Below, one piece after another: positions 17,736-25,554 of a stretch of DNA of 64,000 nucleotides (position 1 is the first letter of the stretch; every line of letters starts with the position of its first letter). Source of the stretch: Candidatus Gastranaerophilales bacterium (lineage in GTDB: Bacteria; Cyanobacteriota; Vampirovibrionia; Gastranaerophilales; Gastranaerophilaceae); the NCBI GenBank assembly GCA_910586855.1, contig CAJUJH010000002.1, forward strand, positions 186,001 through 250,000. The letters are read 5' to 3'. The translations under genes were made by a program, and so were the position numbers. A model generated the notes under the pieces. It was not told the origin of the DNA. It did not search any database and saw nothing but the letters and a program-made list of their open reading frames with translations.

Positions 17736-17867
17736 TTAATTTTGATTTTGTAATTTTAATATATCTTCACGCCATTTTGAAAGTTCGTCTTCAATAAATT
17801 TTGGATCGTCAGATGCTATTTCTATCTCTATTTCACCCTTTTTTATTTTAAAAACGTAATCTGCCAT
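17736..17867 (-). CDS. Small protein (43 residues) sharing a module with the next gene
   Basis: 43 codons from ATG at 17867-17865 to TAA at 17738-17736, with AAGGAG about 10 bp upstream. The product starts MADYVFKIKKGEIEIEIASD and continues DPKFIEDELSKWREDIL. Comparison with the start of 16973-17710 (MAKYKLTVKYSGVCELSIAG, DIPDIIQSEFDQYVKSIL) shows the same pattern of residues and length, so the two modules are homologous. It is the first gene after a good promoter and leads a four-gene run into spmA and spmB. Function unknown; a free-standing copy of the module could compete with or pair with the larger protein. Confidence 0.65.
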   Translation of the reverse strand: MADYVFKIKKGEIEIEIASDDPKFIEDELSKWREDILKLQNQN

Positions 17868-17896
17868 TTAAACAAAACTCCTTTTAATTTATTCTT

Positions 17897-17925
17897 ATTA
17901 TCATACATCTCTTTTGTTTTTACAA
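17897..17925 (-). promoter_or_regulatory. Predicted sigma-70 promoter of the 17867-to-spmB operon
   Basis: Reading on the minus strand, TTGTAA (17925-17920), a 17-bp spacer and GATAAT (17902-17897). It matches 4/6 and 5/6 of the consensus and lies 29 bp before the ATG of the small gene at 17867. Confidence 0.5.
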
Positions 17926-18029
17926 CATTTTTTTGACTTTTTGAAAATAAATATTAAAAATATTTTGGGTAAATCTGCCGGAAAATTAATGGCATAATTG
18001 AAAAACTTTAGAATAGACAAAGAAAAATC

Positions 18030-18082
18030 AACTGTTTAGATGAGATAAAACAGTTAAAATTCCCATATACTAATGTATGGGA
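18030..18082 (+). promoter_or_regulatory. Two tandem stem-loops in the leader of the 665-residue protein
   Basis: First stem AACTGTTT (18030-18037) pairs with AAACAGTT (18048-18055), 10-nt loop. Second stem TCCCATA (18061-18067) pairs with TATGGGA (18076-18082), 8-nt loop. Both lie downstream of a TTGACT -35-like hexamer at 17933 and end 33 bp before the TTG start at 18116. No U-tract follows either stem, so they are not ordinary terminators; a role in translation or mRNA stability is possible. Confidence 0.4.
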
Positions 18083-18115
18083 GAATAGGTTTTAAAAATT
18101 TAAAAGGTAAACAAG

Positions 18116-20113
18116 TTGTATAATTATAACTTAATTAATCCTATAAATATTACATACAGAAACCCGAAGCAAAATCCTTATACAAATTCAAAGGAGGATG
18201 AGGGCTCAAACGGTTCTGCTCAAAAGCCTGTTAACCTTGATGAAAACAGGGGCAATCAAAGGCAGTTTCCAAACGGTAATAAAGTTCAGGTTGATTATAC
18301 ACAAAATAAGGTAAATATAGCTCAGGTTGTTGAGGATTTTAAAAGCACAATTGCTGCAATTAATGCCCCAAAAGAGGTGGCAGATGAAGTTCATCTTTAT
18401 TTAAATTTGGTTGTGGCTGAATCAAAGAAGGACAGTCCTTCAAGAGAAATAATTTTATCTAACCTTAGAAACGCTTCAAAAATTTCAGACAGATTCATTG
18501 AAGAAAGTTTGAAAAAGCCTTCTACTGTTGTGGAAGATTGGGTTAATGCTTTATTTTTGCAAAAGGTTGATTTAAAATCAGACCCAAGCTTTGTAAATGA
18601 AGCATTCAGGGTGCAAATTCCAGAAAATAAGAAAGCGCAAGGGGTTCTAGATAATGCGGCTGCAAGTGTTTCTATTCAAAATGATGTGTATGGAAACGAG
18701 AAAACAGTGAATATAGCAGGCGGGGTTGCGCCTTCAGCAGTAAGTGGCGGTATGATATCTGTATCTGCAAATGACAAGATACCTTCTGCAGCTGCAAATA
18801 CTGCAGCGGTTGATAATAATGTTTTTTCTGCTTTTAATACCAATTCTTTAGCTGCTGAAAATTCTTTAAATAAAATATCCTCTGCAGATGATTTTCAGAA
18901 TATGCCTTTAAATATATATGATATCCCGCAAGGCAAAATTACAATTAATGAAATTAAGCCCATTGGACAAGCAGACGGAGATTATGCATCTTATACTGCA
19001 TATGAAGCACCTTCAGATGTGAACTTTACTGCAAATGAGCCGCAAGGTGCCATTCAGCCTGAAAATATATCTGAAAACAATGCGGCTGAACTACAAGCAG
19101 CTTACTCTAACAAAGATTTGACCTATTCAACTACAGCGCCTCTTGATGATTATTCTTCAAGGGGGGCTGTTTCTTTTGTTGAAACGGTTGAAAGTGCACC
19201 TGTTGATAACGGTGTTTACAGGCTGAACGCTGCAATTGATGCGGCTCAAGCACCAAAAGAATTTTCAGGGGTTCGAATCCCCTACACTCCAGATAACGGG
19301 ACTGCTCAAATTTCTTTCCAAGGTGAAACTTTAGCGTCCCTGCATGGTGAAAATGCTGTACAGACTCCGCTTAGAACCGTTTTGAGTGAAAAAGAACAGC
19401 TTGCACGGAATAATTTTGTACGTGCAAAAAGAATTATAAAAGAAAACGGCGACCCTTATAACGCTTTGAAACTCTATGATGAGGCGCTTAGACTTGTACA
19501 AAATTCAGGAGATGATAACCTTAAAGCTGCAATTCATTTTGAGCGCGGTAAAGTTTTTGATGATTATGATTATGCTGAATATGCGCTTCAAGACTATAAT
19601 AGAGCTACAAAATGCTCTGATAATAATTTAAAAACGCACGCACATCTTAAAATGGGGCGGATTTACGATGATTACGTTATGTTTGACCCTGCCGTAGAAC
19701 AGTATTCTCTTGCGGTTGAAACCTCGGAAGAGGCTAAAAATCCGGCTGGTAAAACAAAAGCACTGAGATACCTTGCAGGACTTTTTGCAGATAGGTACGA
19801 TAAAGAAAATACTGAAATTTTTAACAGCTTATCCGTTGATTCTGCTTATGAAACCGGAAATACAAAAATTTTAGCCAAAACACTTATGGAAGCTGCTGAA
19901 AATTTTGAATATGTGGGTGAAGACATTAAGGCGCTGCATTCTTACAAAGAAGCAGCTAAGGTGCTATTTGAGATTCAAGACTACAGTATGCTTTCAGCTA
20001 ATTATGAAGCTGCATCCGACATTATGGGCAGGCTTGGAAATGAGGCTAAAGCAATGAGTCTTTTATCAAAGGCTCTTTTGTATCGTCAAAAAGCTGAACT
20101 TCAAACGGCTTAA
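18116..20113 (+). CDS. Large protein with low-complexity N-terminus and C-terminal TPR-like region
   Basis: 665 residues from TTG at 18116 (AAAGG ribosome binding site 8 bp upstream; no nearby ATG). No family recognised for the N-terminal 420 residues, which are Ala/Asn/Ser-rich with little predicted structure apart from a helical part near residues 60-140. From about residue 430 to the end there are helical repeats of TPR style: KENGDPYNALKLYDEALRLV, AAIHFERGKVFDDYDYAEYA, HLKMGRIYDDYVMFDPAVEQ and GEDIKALHSYKEAAKVLFEI. No signal peptide. The 3' end overlaps aroB on the other strand by 68 bp. An ISFQG sequence occurs inside the protein near residue 400, not at the N-terminus. Role unknown. Confidence 0.8.
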   Translation: MYNYNLINPINITYRNPKQNPYTNSKEDEGSNGSAQKPVNLDENRGNQRQFPNGNKVQVDYTQNKVNIAQVVEDFKSTIAAINAPKEVADEVHLYLNLVVAESKKDSPSREIILSNLRNASKISDRFIEESLKKPSTVVEDWVNALFLQKVDLKSDPSFVNEAFRVQIPENKKAQGVLDNAAASVSIQNDVYGNEKTVNIAGGVAPSAVSGGMISVSANDKIPSAAANTAAVDNNVFSAFNTNSLAAENSLNKISSADDFQNMPLNIYDIPQGKITINEIKPIGQADGDYASYTAYEAPSDVNFTANEPQGAIQPENISENNAAELQAAYSNKDLTYSTTAPLDDYSSRGAVSFVETVESAPVDNGVYRLNAAIDAAQAPKEFSGVRIPYTPDNGTAQISFQGETLASLHGENAVQTPLRTVLSEKEQLARNNFVRAKRIIKENGDPYNALKLYDEALRLVQNSGDDNLKAAIHFERGKVFDDYDYAEYALQDYNRATKCSDNNLKTHAHLKMGRIYDDYVMFDPAVEQYSLAVETSEEAKNPAGKTKALRYLAGLFADRYDKENTEIFNSLSVDSAYETGNTKILAKTLMEAAENFEYVGEDIKALHSYKEAAKVLFEIQDYSMLSANYEAASDIMGRLGNEAKAMSLLSKALLYRQKAELQTA

Positions 20114-21134
20114 CAGGCAGTACCAGCTTAATTTTTGTGTGGTCAACCTTTTTATCTGATTTCATGGCGTTAAAAATATCATCTTTATTAAAATTCTTCA
20201 TATCATCTGAAATCAAATTATAATTTTTAATTAAATTTACAGCCTCTGCATAATATTTTTCATCAATATGTCCGCGCTTTAATGATACATTAAATGCCAT
20301 TATCATGCCTGCTGCAACTGCTTCTCCGTGGGTAAATTTTTTATAATTTGTTATTTTTTCAACAGCATGCCCAAAAGTGTGTCCGAAATTTAAAATAGCT
20401 CTTAAGCCCTTCTCCTGCTCATCTTTTGATACAACCGATGCCTTCATTGAAACTGAAATATAGATTATCTCTTCCCAATGACTTTTTAAATTCCCATAAA
20501 GAGCCTCGCTGGAGCTGTTTTTCAGGTTTTTTAAAAAGTTAAAAAATTTAAAATCCTTATCTGTTGCGGTTTTTTCAATAAAAGCATATTTTAATACTTC
20601 GCCCAACCCTGTTTTGATTTGTCGAATATCAAGTGTATTAAGAGTTTTCGGGTCAATTAAAACAAGCTTTGGCTGCTTAAAGGCGCCAATCAGGTTTTTA
20701 CCCATTTTGTGATTGAATCCCGTTTTTCCGCCAACAGATGAATCCACTTGAGAGAGAAGGGTTGTCGGGATTTGAATATAATCAATTCCTCTTAAAACAC
20801 TTGCAGCGGCAAAACCTGCTATATCGCCCACAACGCCGCCGCCAAAGGCTATAATACAGTCTCCGCGCTCAATTTTAGCTTCAAGCAGCTTATCTATGAT
20901 GTATTCAAATGTTATGAAATTTTTGCATTCTTCGCCGTCTTCAATTTGAATTATGTGTTCAAAATTAGCCAAAACCTTTTCATAGAGCTTGTATATGGTT
21001 TTATTTGTAATTACGAAAAATCTGCCTTTGCCTTTATAATTTTCCTCAATTGCACTTTTGATATCGTCTAAAAGCCCGTGTTTAATGATAATTGGGTAGC
21101 TTTTTTCATTTAATTCAACTGTTAATTTTTTCAT
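20046..21134 (-). CDS. aroB: 3-dehydroquinate synthase
   Basis: 362 residues from the ATG at 21134; a TTG three codons upstream (21143) is the alternative start. Converts DAHP to 3-dehydroquinate with NAD and a metal ion. Motifs: CIIAFGGGVVGDIAGFAAAS, IPTTLLSQVDSSVGGKTGFN, LIGAFKQPKLVLIDP, GLGEVLKYAFIEK and ILNFGHTFGHAVEK, with the metal-binding Glu and two His. Gene order on the minus strand is aroC-aroK-aroB with overlaps, so one operon. The last 23 codons run antisense through the end of the TPR-like gene (18116-20113), and no terminator is visible between the converging genes. Confidence 0.95.
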   Translation of the reverse strand: MKKLTVELNEKSYPIIIKHGLLDDIKSAIEENYKGKGRFFVITNKTIYKLYEKVLANFEHIIQIEDGEECKNFITFEYIIDKLLEAKIERGDCIIAFGGGVVGDIAGFAAASVLRGIDYIQIPTTLLSQVDSSVGGKTGFNHKMGKNLIGAFKQPKLVLIDPKTLNTLDIRQIKTGLGEVLKYAFIEKTATDKDFKFFNFLKNLKNSSSEALYGNLKSHWEEIIYISVSMKASVVSKDEQEKGLRAILNFGHTFGHAVEKITNYKKFTHGEAVAAGMIMAFNVSLKRGHIDEKYYAEAVNLIKNYNLISDDMKNFNKDDIFNAMKSDKKVDHTKIKLVLPVKPFEVQLFDDTKEPLIKDSLL

Positions 21135-21654
21135 AAATCTCAACTATTTCATCCACTATTTCTTTTGCAGTTTTATTTGCAGTATTTATCTTAAAATCCG
21201 CACATTCATATTTTATGCGCCTTTTATCTAAAATTTCTTTAAGTGTTTTTTTAGGGTCTTTGGTCATTAAAAGAGGACGTTTTGTGTCGTCTTTAATTCT
21301 TTCATAGAGTACATCCGCAGGCGCTTCAAGATAGTAAATGCGTCCTGTTTTTCTTAAATTTTCAATTGTCTCTTTTGATTCTACAACACCTCCGCCTGTT
21401 GATATTACAAGCTTTCTGCCCGGTTCAATTGAGCAAACGGTGTCGCATTCCATTTTTCTGAAACTTTCTTCTCCAAAGGTTTTAAATATTTCAGAGATGC
21501 TTAATTTTTGAGTATTTTCAATAAGAGTGTCTAAATCTATAAAACCAAGCTTCAATTTTCTGGATAAAACGCTCCCTACAGTTGATTTTCCGGCACCCAT
21601 CATACCTGTTAAAATTATCGTCCTGTTTTTAGAATTTTGCTGCATATTTTTCAT
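21115..21654 (-). CDS. aroK: Shikimate kinase
   Basis: 179 residues from the ATG at 21654, the normal size; the frame is open further upstream (to 21717, inside aroC), but those extra residues have no counterpart in the family. Phosphorylates shikimate at the 3-hydroxyl. Walker A is LTGMMGAGKSTVGSVL; shikimate-binding parts are GFIDLDTLIE, EESFRKMECD and VISTGGGVVE; the lid has DDTKRPLL. The start region overlaps the aroC stop by about 25 bp and the end overlaps aroB, a tightly packed operon. The ribosome binding site is weak (TGGAAA), so translation may depend on coupling to aroC. Confidence 0.93.
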   Translation of the reverse strand: MKNMQQNSKNRTIILTGMMGAGKSTVGSVLSRKLKLGFIDLDTLIENTQKLSISEIFKTFGEESFRKMECDTVCSIEPGRKLVISTGGGVVESKETIENLRKTGRIYYLEAPADVLYERIKDDTKRPLLMTKDPKKTLKEILDKRRIKYECADFKINTANKTAKEIVDEIVEIYEKINS

Positions 21655-22804
21655 AATTTTTAAAATTTTCCATTGTTTCATCAAAATTGTCAGGTCCGAA
21701 TTTTTCAAAAAACGCATCTAACAATATTATAGATGCCATGTTGAGTGCAACTGTTCCAAGCGCTTCGACAGCTGAAGTGTCAGCCCGCTCAAAGTGCGCG
21801 GTTTCTTCGGTTTTAGTTTTTATGTTTATGGAATTTAAAGGTTTTCTCATGGTTGGAATAGGTTTCATTGAAAGACGTATTATAACATCTTCGCCGTTTG
21901 TCATTCCGCCTTCTATGCCGCCTGCGTTATTGGTTTTTCTTGTAACCATGCGGGTTTGAACATTGTTGGTACCATTAAAAGCGCTGTGGTTCATTGCTTT
22001 TGAGTCGTTTAAGAAAATTTCATCATGCACTTTGGAGCCCGGTAAATCTGAAACCCCTTTTCCTAAGCCGATTTCAACGGCTTTTACGGCAGGAATGCTC
22101 ATCATAGCACCCGCTAAGCACCCATCCAGCCTTCTATCCCAGTGGGTAAAACTTCCTAAGCCTACAGGAAGGTTTTTAAATCTGATTTCTACTTCTCCCC
22201 CAAGGCTTTCACCCTCTTTTTTTGCCCATTCTATGATTTCATCAATCTCTTTTTCAGTTGTTTTTCCGCCCACAGAAAGGGTTTTGGCTTCACCAAATAT
22301 ATTAAAATTTCTTAAAATATCCTGGCAAATTGCCCCAACAGCTACTCTTGCAGCAGTTTCACGCGCACTTGAACGCTCCAGTATATTTCTTATATCTTTG
22401 TGTCGATATTTTATAGCACCCGCAAAATCCGCATGACCAGGGCGTATTCTTGTTATTTCTTTCTCGTTTATAAGATTTTCAATTTGTACTTTTTCTTCAT
22501 TACTTAATGCCGAAAAATCAATGGCATCAGTACTCATTGGGATTTTCCAGTTTTCAAAATCTTTATTTTTAATTTCAATGCAAATTGGCGAACCTGTTGT
22601 TTTTTGGAACCTTACACCAGATTTTATTTCAATGGTGTCAGTTTCAATTTTCATCCTTCCGCCTCTACCCTTGCCTTTTTGGCGGTTTTTTAGTTCATTA
22701 TTTATAAAATCCAAATCAAGGAAGTATCCGCTTCCAATTCCTTCTATGATTGCGTTTAAGCATTTTCCATGTGATTCGCCGGATGTTAAAAATCTTATTG
22801 CCAT
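21629..22804 (-). CDS. aroC: Chorismate synthase
   Basis: 391 residues. Eliminates phosphate from EPSP to give chorismate, with reduced FMN as cofactor. Motifs: MAIRFLTSGESHGKCL at the start, IRPGHADFAGAIKYRHKDIR, RSSARETAARVAVGAI (the conserved RSSARETA stretch), GLGKGVSDLPGSKVHDE and NNAGGIEGGMTNGED, including the FMN-contacting residues. GGAAG precedes the ATG. First of the aroC-aroK-aroB operon; aroA (EPSP synthase) and aroD/aroE are not in the window. Confidence 0.95.
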   Translation of the reverse strand: MAIRFLTSGESHGKCLNAIIEGIGSGYFLDLDFINNELKNRQKGKGRGGRMKIETDTIEIKSGVRFQKTTGSPICIEIKNKDFENWKIPMSTDAIDFSALSNEEKVQIENLINEKEITRIRPGHADFAGAIKYRHKDIRNILERSSARETAARVAVGAICQDILRNFNIFGEAKTLSVGGKTTEKEIDEIIEWAKKEGESLGGEVEIRFKNLPVGLGSFTHWDRRLDGCLAGAMMSIPAVKAVEIGLGKGVSDLPGSKVHDEIFLNDSKAMNHSAFNGTNNVQTRMVTRKTNNAGGIEGGMTNGEDVIIRLSMKPIPTMRKPLNSINIKTKTEETAHFERADTSAVEALGTVALNMASIILLDAFFEKFGPDNFDETMENFKNYEKYAAKF

Positions 22805-22869
22805 TTTTCTTCCAGTATTCCTTTTTTGGTGTTTTTACTATTACATTTACATATATAATGTCAGTGTAT

Positions 22870-23607
22870 TTAAATATATTCCCAAGGTATATGTTCTTTG
22901 GCAATAATCGTCTCCACGCCTGCTTTTGCGATTAATCCTTGAATTAGAGGAAGCACGGGCAATTCTGATTCAAAATGTCCGATATCTGCTACTGCAAATC
23001 CCTGAACCTCAAGAGCTGCGTGGAATTTGACGTCTCCTGTTATATAAAGGTCAACATCATATTCCCTTAATTTTTTAATTGAGCTTCCACCGGCTCCTGC
23101 GCAAAGAGCTACATTTCTTACAGATTCTACGTTTGAAGGATTTATTAATTTTATTCTTTCAGACCCAACTGCCTGCTTAACACCTGTAAGCAGCTCCATA
23201 AGGTCAATTTCGTCCTTTAGATGGGCAATTTTTATGTATTCATCTACTGTCACCAGGTTTTTAAATCCTAAAACCCCTGCAAGTGCGTCTGTGGTTGAAC
23301 CATAGGTTTTATCAAGGTTTGTATGAGCGCTATATACGCATATATTGTGCTTTATGGCTTCTACAATTATGCTGCTGTCAATTTTGCTTAATTTGTCGAA
23401 AATTAAGGGATGATGCGTGATTATAAGGTCGCAATCGTTTGTAATAGCCTCAGAGAGCGTTTCTTTGGTTAATGATAACGCTATCAAAACCCTGTTTGTA
23501 TAGCCGTGGTGCAGGTTTATCTGCCATCCAGAATTATCCCAAGGTTCCATTAAATCAAGAGAGGCGTACTTTTCGATTTTTGAAATAATCTCATCGGTTT
23601 TAATCAT
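22870..23607 (-). CDS. NIF3-like dinuclear metal-centre protein
   Basis: 245 residues, the short bacterial form without the extra middle domain of some Gram-positive members. NIF3/YbgI/YqfO proteins form hexameric toroids with two metal ions; they are listed as GTP cyclohydrolase 1 type 2 homologues, but the physiological reaction is not settled. Visible features are APWDNSGWQINL-like SLDLMEPWDNSGWQ at the N-terminus, LIITHHPLIFDKL (metal His pair), VYSAHTNLDKTYGSTTDALA, CAGAGGSSIKKLREYDVDLY and the C-terminal DIGHFESEL with the second metal ligand set. Coupled to coaBC by a 4-bp ATGA overlap. Confidence 0.88.
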   Translation of the reverse strand: MIKTDEIISKIEKYASLDLMEPWDNSGWQINLHHGYTNRVLIALSLTKETLSEAITNDCDLIITHHPLIFDKLSKIDSSIIVEAIKHNICVYSAHTNLDKTYGSTTDALAGVLGFKNLVTVDEYIKIAHLKDEIDLMELLTGVKQAVGSERIKLINPSNVESVRNVALCAGAGGSSIKKLREYDVDLYITGDVKFHAALEVQGFAVADIGHFESELPVLPLIQGLIAKAGVETIIAKEHIPWEYI

Positions 23608-24875
23608 AAAACTCGCTCCAGTATGGCTTTTGCCACGTTTTCTTTACTATTTTTCTCTATATGACAGGTATTTCCCGCCTTATCTATTATCCAAACCTCG
23701 TTTTCATAAGTATTTAAGGCGGTTTTTGCTTCATTTGCAATTATAAAATCGGCATTTTTCTTATCCAGCTTAGCTTTTGCGGTTTCAAGCAAATTTTGTG
23801 TGGATAGAGAAAAACCTATTGTTTTTTGTCCTTCTTTTTTAATTTTGCCTATTTCCTTTAATATATCAGGGTTTTGAACTAATTCAAGAGTTAAATTTTC
23901 ACAATTTTCTTTTGAAATCTTTTGAACGGCGGGGTTTTTCACCCTATAATCACTCACGGCGGCAGCCATAATAAGATAATCTGCTGTTTTAAATTTTTCT
24001 TTTACCACATCAAACATATTAAGTGTAGAATTTACAATTGTTATTTTATAAGGTAAAGGTTTTTTAAAATCGACAGTGCTTATTAACTCGACGCTATACC
24101 CCATAGAGTGGGCACAATCCGCCAGGCACAAGCCCATCCGCCCGCTGGATTCGTTAGAAATGAAGCGCACGGGGTCAATCTGCTCTTTTGTGCCGCCGGT
24201 TGTTACTAATATCTTCTTTTTTGATGTTGAATTGTTTAAAACTCCTGCAGGACAAAGGGTTTCAAGAATTGAATCAAAGATTTTATCAACGCTTGCCATC
24301 TTGCCATCTCCTTCATATCCGCAGGCAAGCAGTCCTGTTTCGGTTTGAACCGTTTTCACTCCTTCATTTTGAAGGGCCTTTATGTTTTTTTGGACAAAAG
24401 GATTTTTCAACATTCCGGTATTCATTGCAGGCGCAATGATAACGGGCTTTTTAGACCCAAGATAAGCGTTAAATATAGATGTGATAAGATTATCCGCGAT
24501 TCCTGTGGCGAATTTTGAAATGGTATTTGCCGTAATTGGCGCTATTACAAATAAATCCGCCCAGTCTGCAAGTGAAATGTGCTCGGTTGTTTGCTTTGGG
24601 GCAAATGTATTTGTATAAACCGGGCTATTTGAGAGGGTTTCAAGCGTTTTAATCCCTATAAATTCAGGTGCACAGGGGCTTAGAATGGTTTTTACATTGG
24701 CGCCCGCCTTAGTTAACATTCTTAATAATTCACATGTTTTATAACAAGCAATAGAGCCTGTGAGTCCCAATAAAATATTTTTATCCTTAAGTGGATTTTT
24801 TTTCAAAATTTGATTTAAATCTGAATTGTTATTTTTATCTAAAGATGAATCTTTATCTGAAGAATTATTTTGCAT
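23604..24875 (-). CDS. coaBC: Bifunctional phosphopantothenoylcysteine synthetase/decarboxylase
   Basis: 423 residues. Makes 4'-phosphopantetheine for coenzyme A: the N-terminal flavoprotein (CoaC, about 30-205) decarboxylates, the C-terminal part (CoaB, about 210-423) adds cysteine. CoaC motifs: ILLGLTGSIACYKTCELLRM, ADWADLFVIAPITANTISKF and PAMNTGML with the active-site region LACGYEGDGKM. CoaB begins KKKILVTTGGTKEQIDPVRF followed by SNESSGRMG. About 30 polar residues precede the usual start, rich in Asn/Asp/Ser. gmk overlaps its start by 11 bp; rpoZ, which often lies between gmk and coaBC, is missing here. Confidence 0.94.
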   Translation of the reverse strand: MQNNSSDKDSSLDKNNNSDLNQILKKNPLKDKNILLGLTGSIACYKTCELLRMLTKAGANVKTILSPCAPEFIGIKTLETLSNSPVYTNTFAPKQTTEHISLADWADLFVIAPITANTISKFATGIADNLITSIFNAYLGSKKPVIIAPAMNTGMLKNPFVQKNIKALQNEGVKTVQTETGLLACGYEGDGKMASVDKIFDSILETLCPAGVLNNSTSKKKILVTTGGTKEQIDPVRFISNESSGRMGLCLADCAHSMGYSVELISTVDFKKPLPYKITIVNSTLNMFDVVKEKFKTADYLIMAAAVSDYRVKNPAVQKISKENCENLTLELVQNPDILKEIGKIKKEGQKTIGFSLSTQNLLETAKAKLDKKNADFIIANEAKTALNTYENEVWIIDKAGNTCHIEKNSKENVAKAILERVL

Positions 24876-25467
24876 TTTTCATTTCTCCAGAGTTTTTTAT
24901 ATTTTTTTCATCTTCATATATTTTTTGCAGTTTATTTAAAGCATTTTCTACCATATCGTTTTCAATAGTGTATTTATAATGAGGTGCAAGCTTCAATTCT
25001 TCTTTTACCTGATTGAGCCTTTTTTGGATTGCTTCTTCATCTTCCGTTTGCCTTCCTCTGAGGCGTTTTTCAAGTTCATCAAGATTTGGGGGTGTAACAA
25101 AAATTGTTATACAATCCGGGAATTTTTCCATAATCTTTTTTGCACCCTGAGTTTCAATTTCAAGAAGCACGTCAGCCCCTTGTAGCAAGGCTTTTAATAC
25201 AAAATTTTTCTTTGTACCGTAATAATTATCCGAATATTTTGCCCATTCTAAAAATTCATCATTTTTAATAGAAGTTTCAAAATCTTCTTTTGAAACAAAA
25301 AAATAATTAACCCCATGAACCTCCCCTGGGCGCGGTTTTCTTGTGGTTTCAGAGATTGAATAAATTATATTTTTATTATTGTGGAAAAATTTTTCTAATA
25401 TTGTGCCTTTTCCTACTCCTGAGGGACCAGTTATTACGAATAATTTTCCATATTTTACATTTTCCAT
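24865..25467 (-). CDS. gmk: Guanylate kinase
   Basis: 200 residues from the ATG at 25467, matching the family. Phosphorylates GMP to GDP. Walker A is LFVITGPSGVGKGTILEKFF; GMP-binding parts are SISETTRKPRPGEVHGVNYF and the YGTKKNFVLKAL stretch; the lid is ERLRGRQTEDEEAIQKRLNQ. A longer frame to 25527 would read through a terminator hairpin and is rejected. There is no Shine-Dalgarno sequence, and a TATAAT lies only 7 bp upstream of the ATG, so the mRNA may be leaderless. It leads an operon gmk-coaBC-NIF3. Confidence 0.94.
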   Translation of the reverse strand: MENVKYGKLFVITGPSGVGKGTILEKFFHNNKNIIYSISETTRKPRPGEVHGVNYFFVSKEDFETSIKNDEFLEWAKYSDNYYGTKKNFVLKALLQGADVLLEIETQGAKKIMEKFPDCITIFVTPPNLDELEKRLRGRQTEDEEAIQKRLNQVKEELKLAPHYKYTIENDMVENALNKLQKIYEDEKNIKNSGEMKNAK

Positions 25468-25473
25468 TTGTAA

Positions 25474-25479
25474 ATTATA
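25474..25479 (-). promoter_or_regulatory. Perfect -10 hexamer just before gmk
   Basis: TATAAT on the minus strand at 25479-25474. Transcription would start about 7 nt later, at or within the gmk ATG (25467). The expected -35 position (25502-25497) is only a T-run that is part of the terminator of the upstream gene, so promoter strength is uncertain. Confidence 0.4.
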
Positions 25480-25497
25480 CACTAAATTTGAGCATAA

Positions 25498-25533
25498 AAA
25501 AAGATGGCAAATTTGCTTTTTTACCATCTTTTT
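25498..25533 (-). terminator. Intrinsic terminator of the EF-hand gene
   Basis: Ten-base arms AAAAAGATGG (25498-25507) and CCATCTTTTT (25524-25533) with a 16-nt loop. Read on the minus strand it follows the stop of 25555-26475 and ends in a T-run, so transcription stops before the gmk promoter. Confidence 0.7.
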
Positions 25534-25554
25534 AAATTTTATTGCTTTTTAAAA

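Noticed and set aside
19264..19290. tRNA T-arm lookalike (GGGGTTCGAATCCCC followed by TACACTCCA)
   Set aside because: It lies in frame inside the 665-residue protein gene (encoding SGVRIPYTP), and no matching acceptor, D-arm or anticodon arm is found upstream. A chance match, or at most an old attachment-site remnant.
25468..25527. N-terminal extension of guanylate kinase
   Set aside because: The extra codons would read through the loop and arm of the terminator of the upstream gene, and the family starts at 25467.
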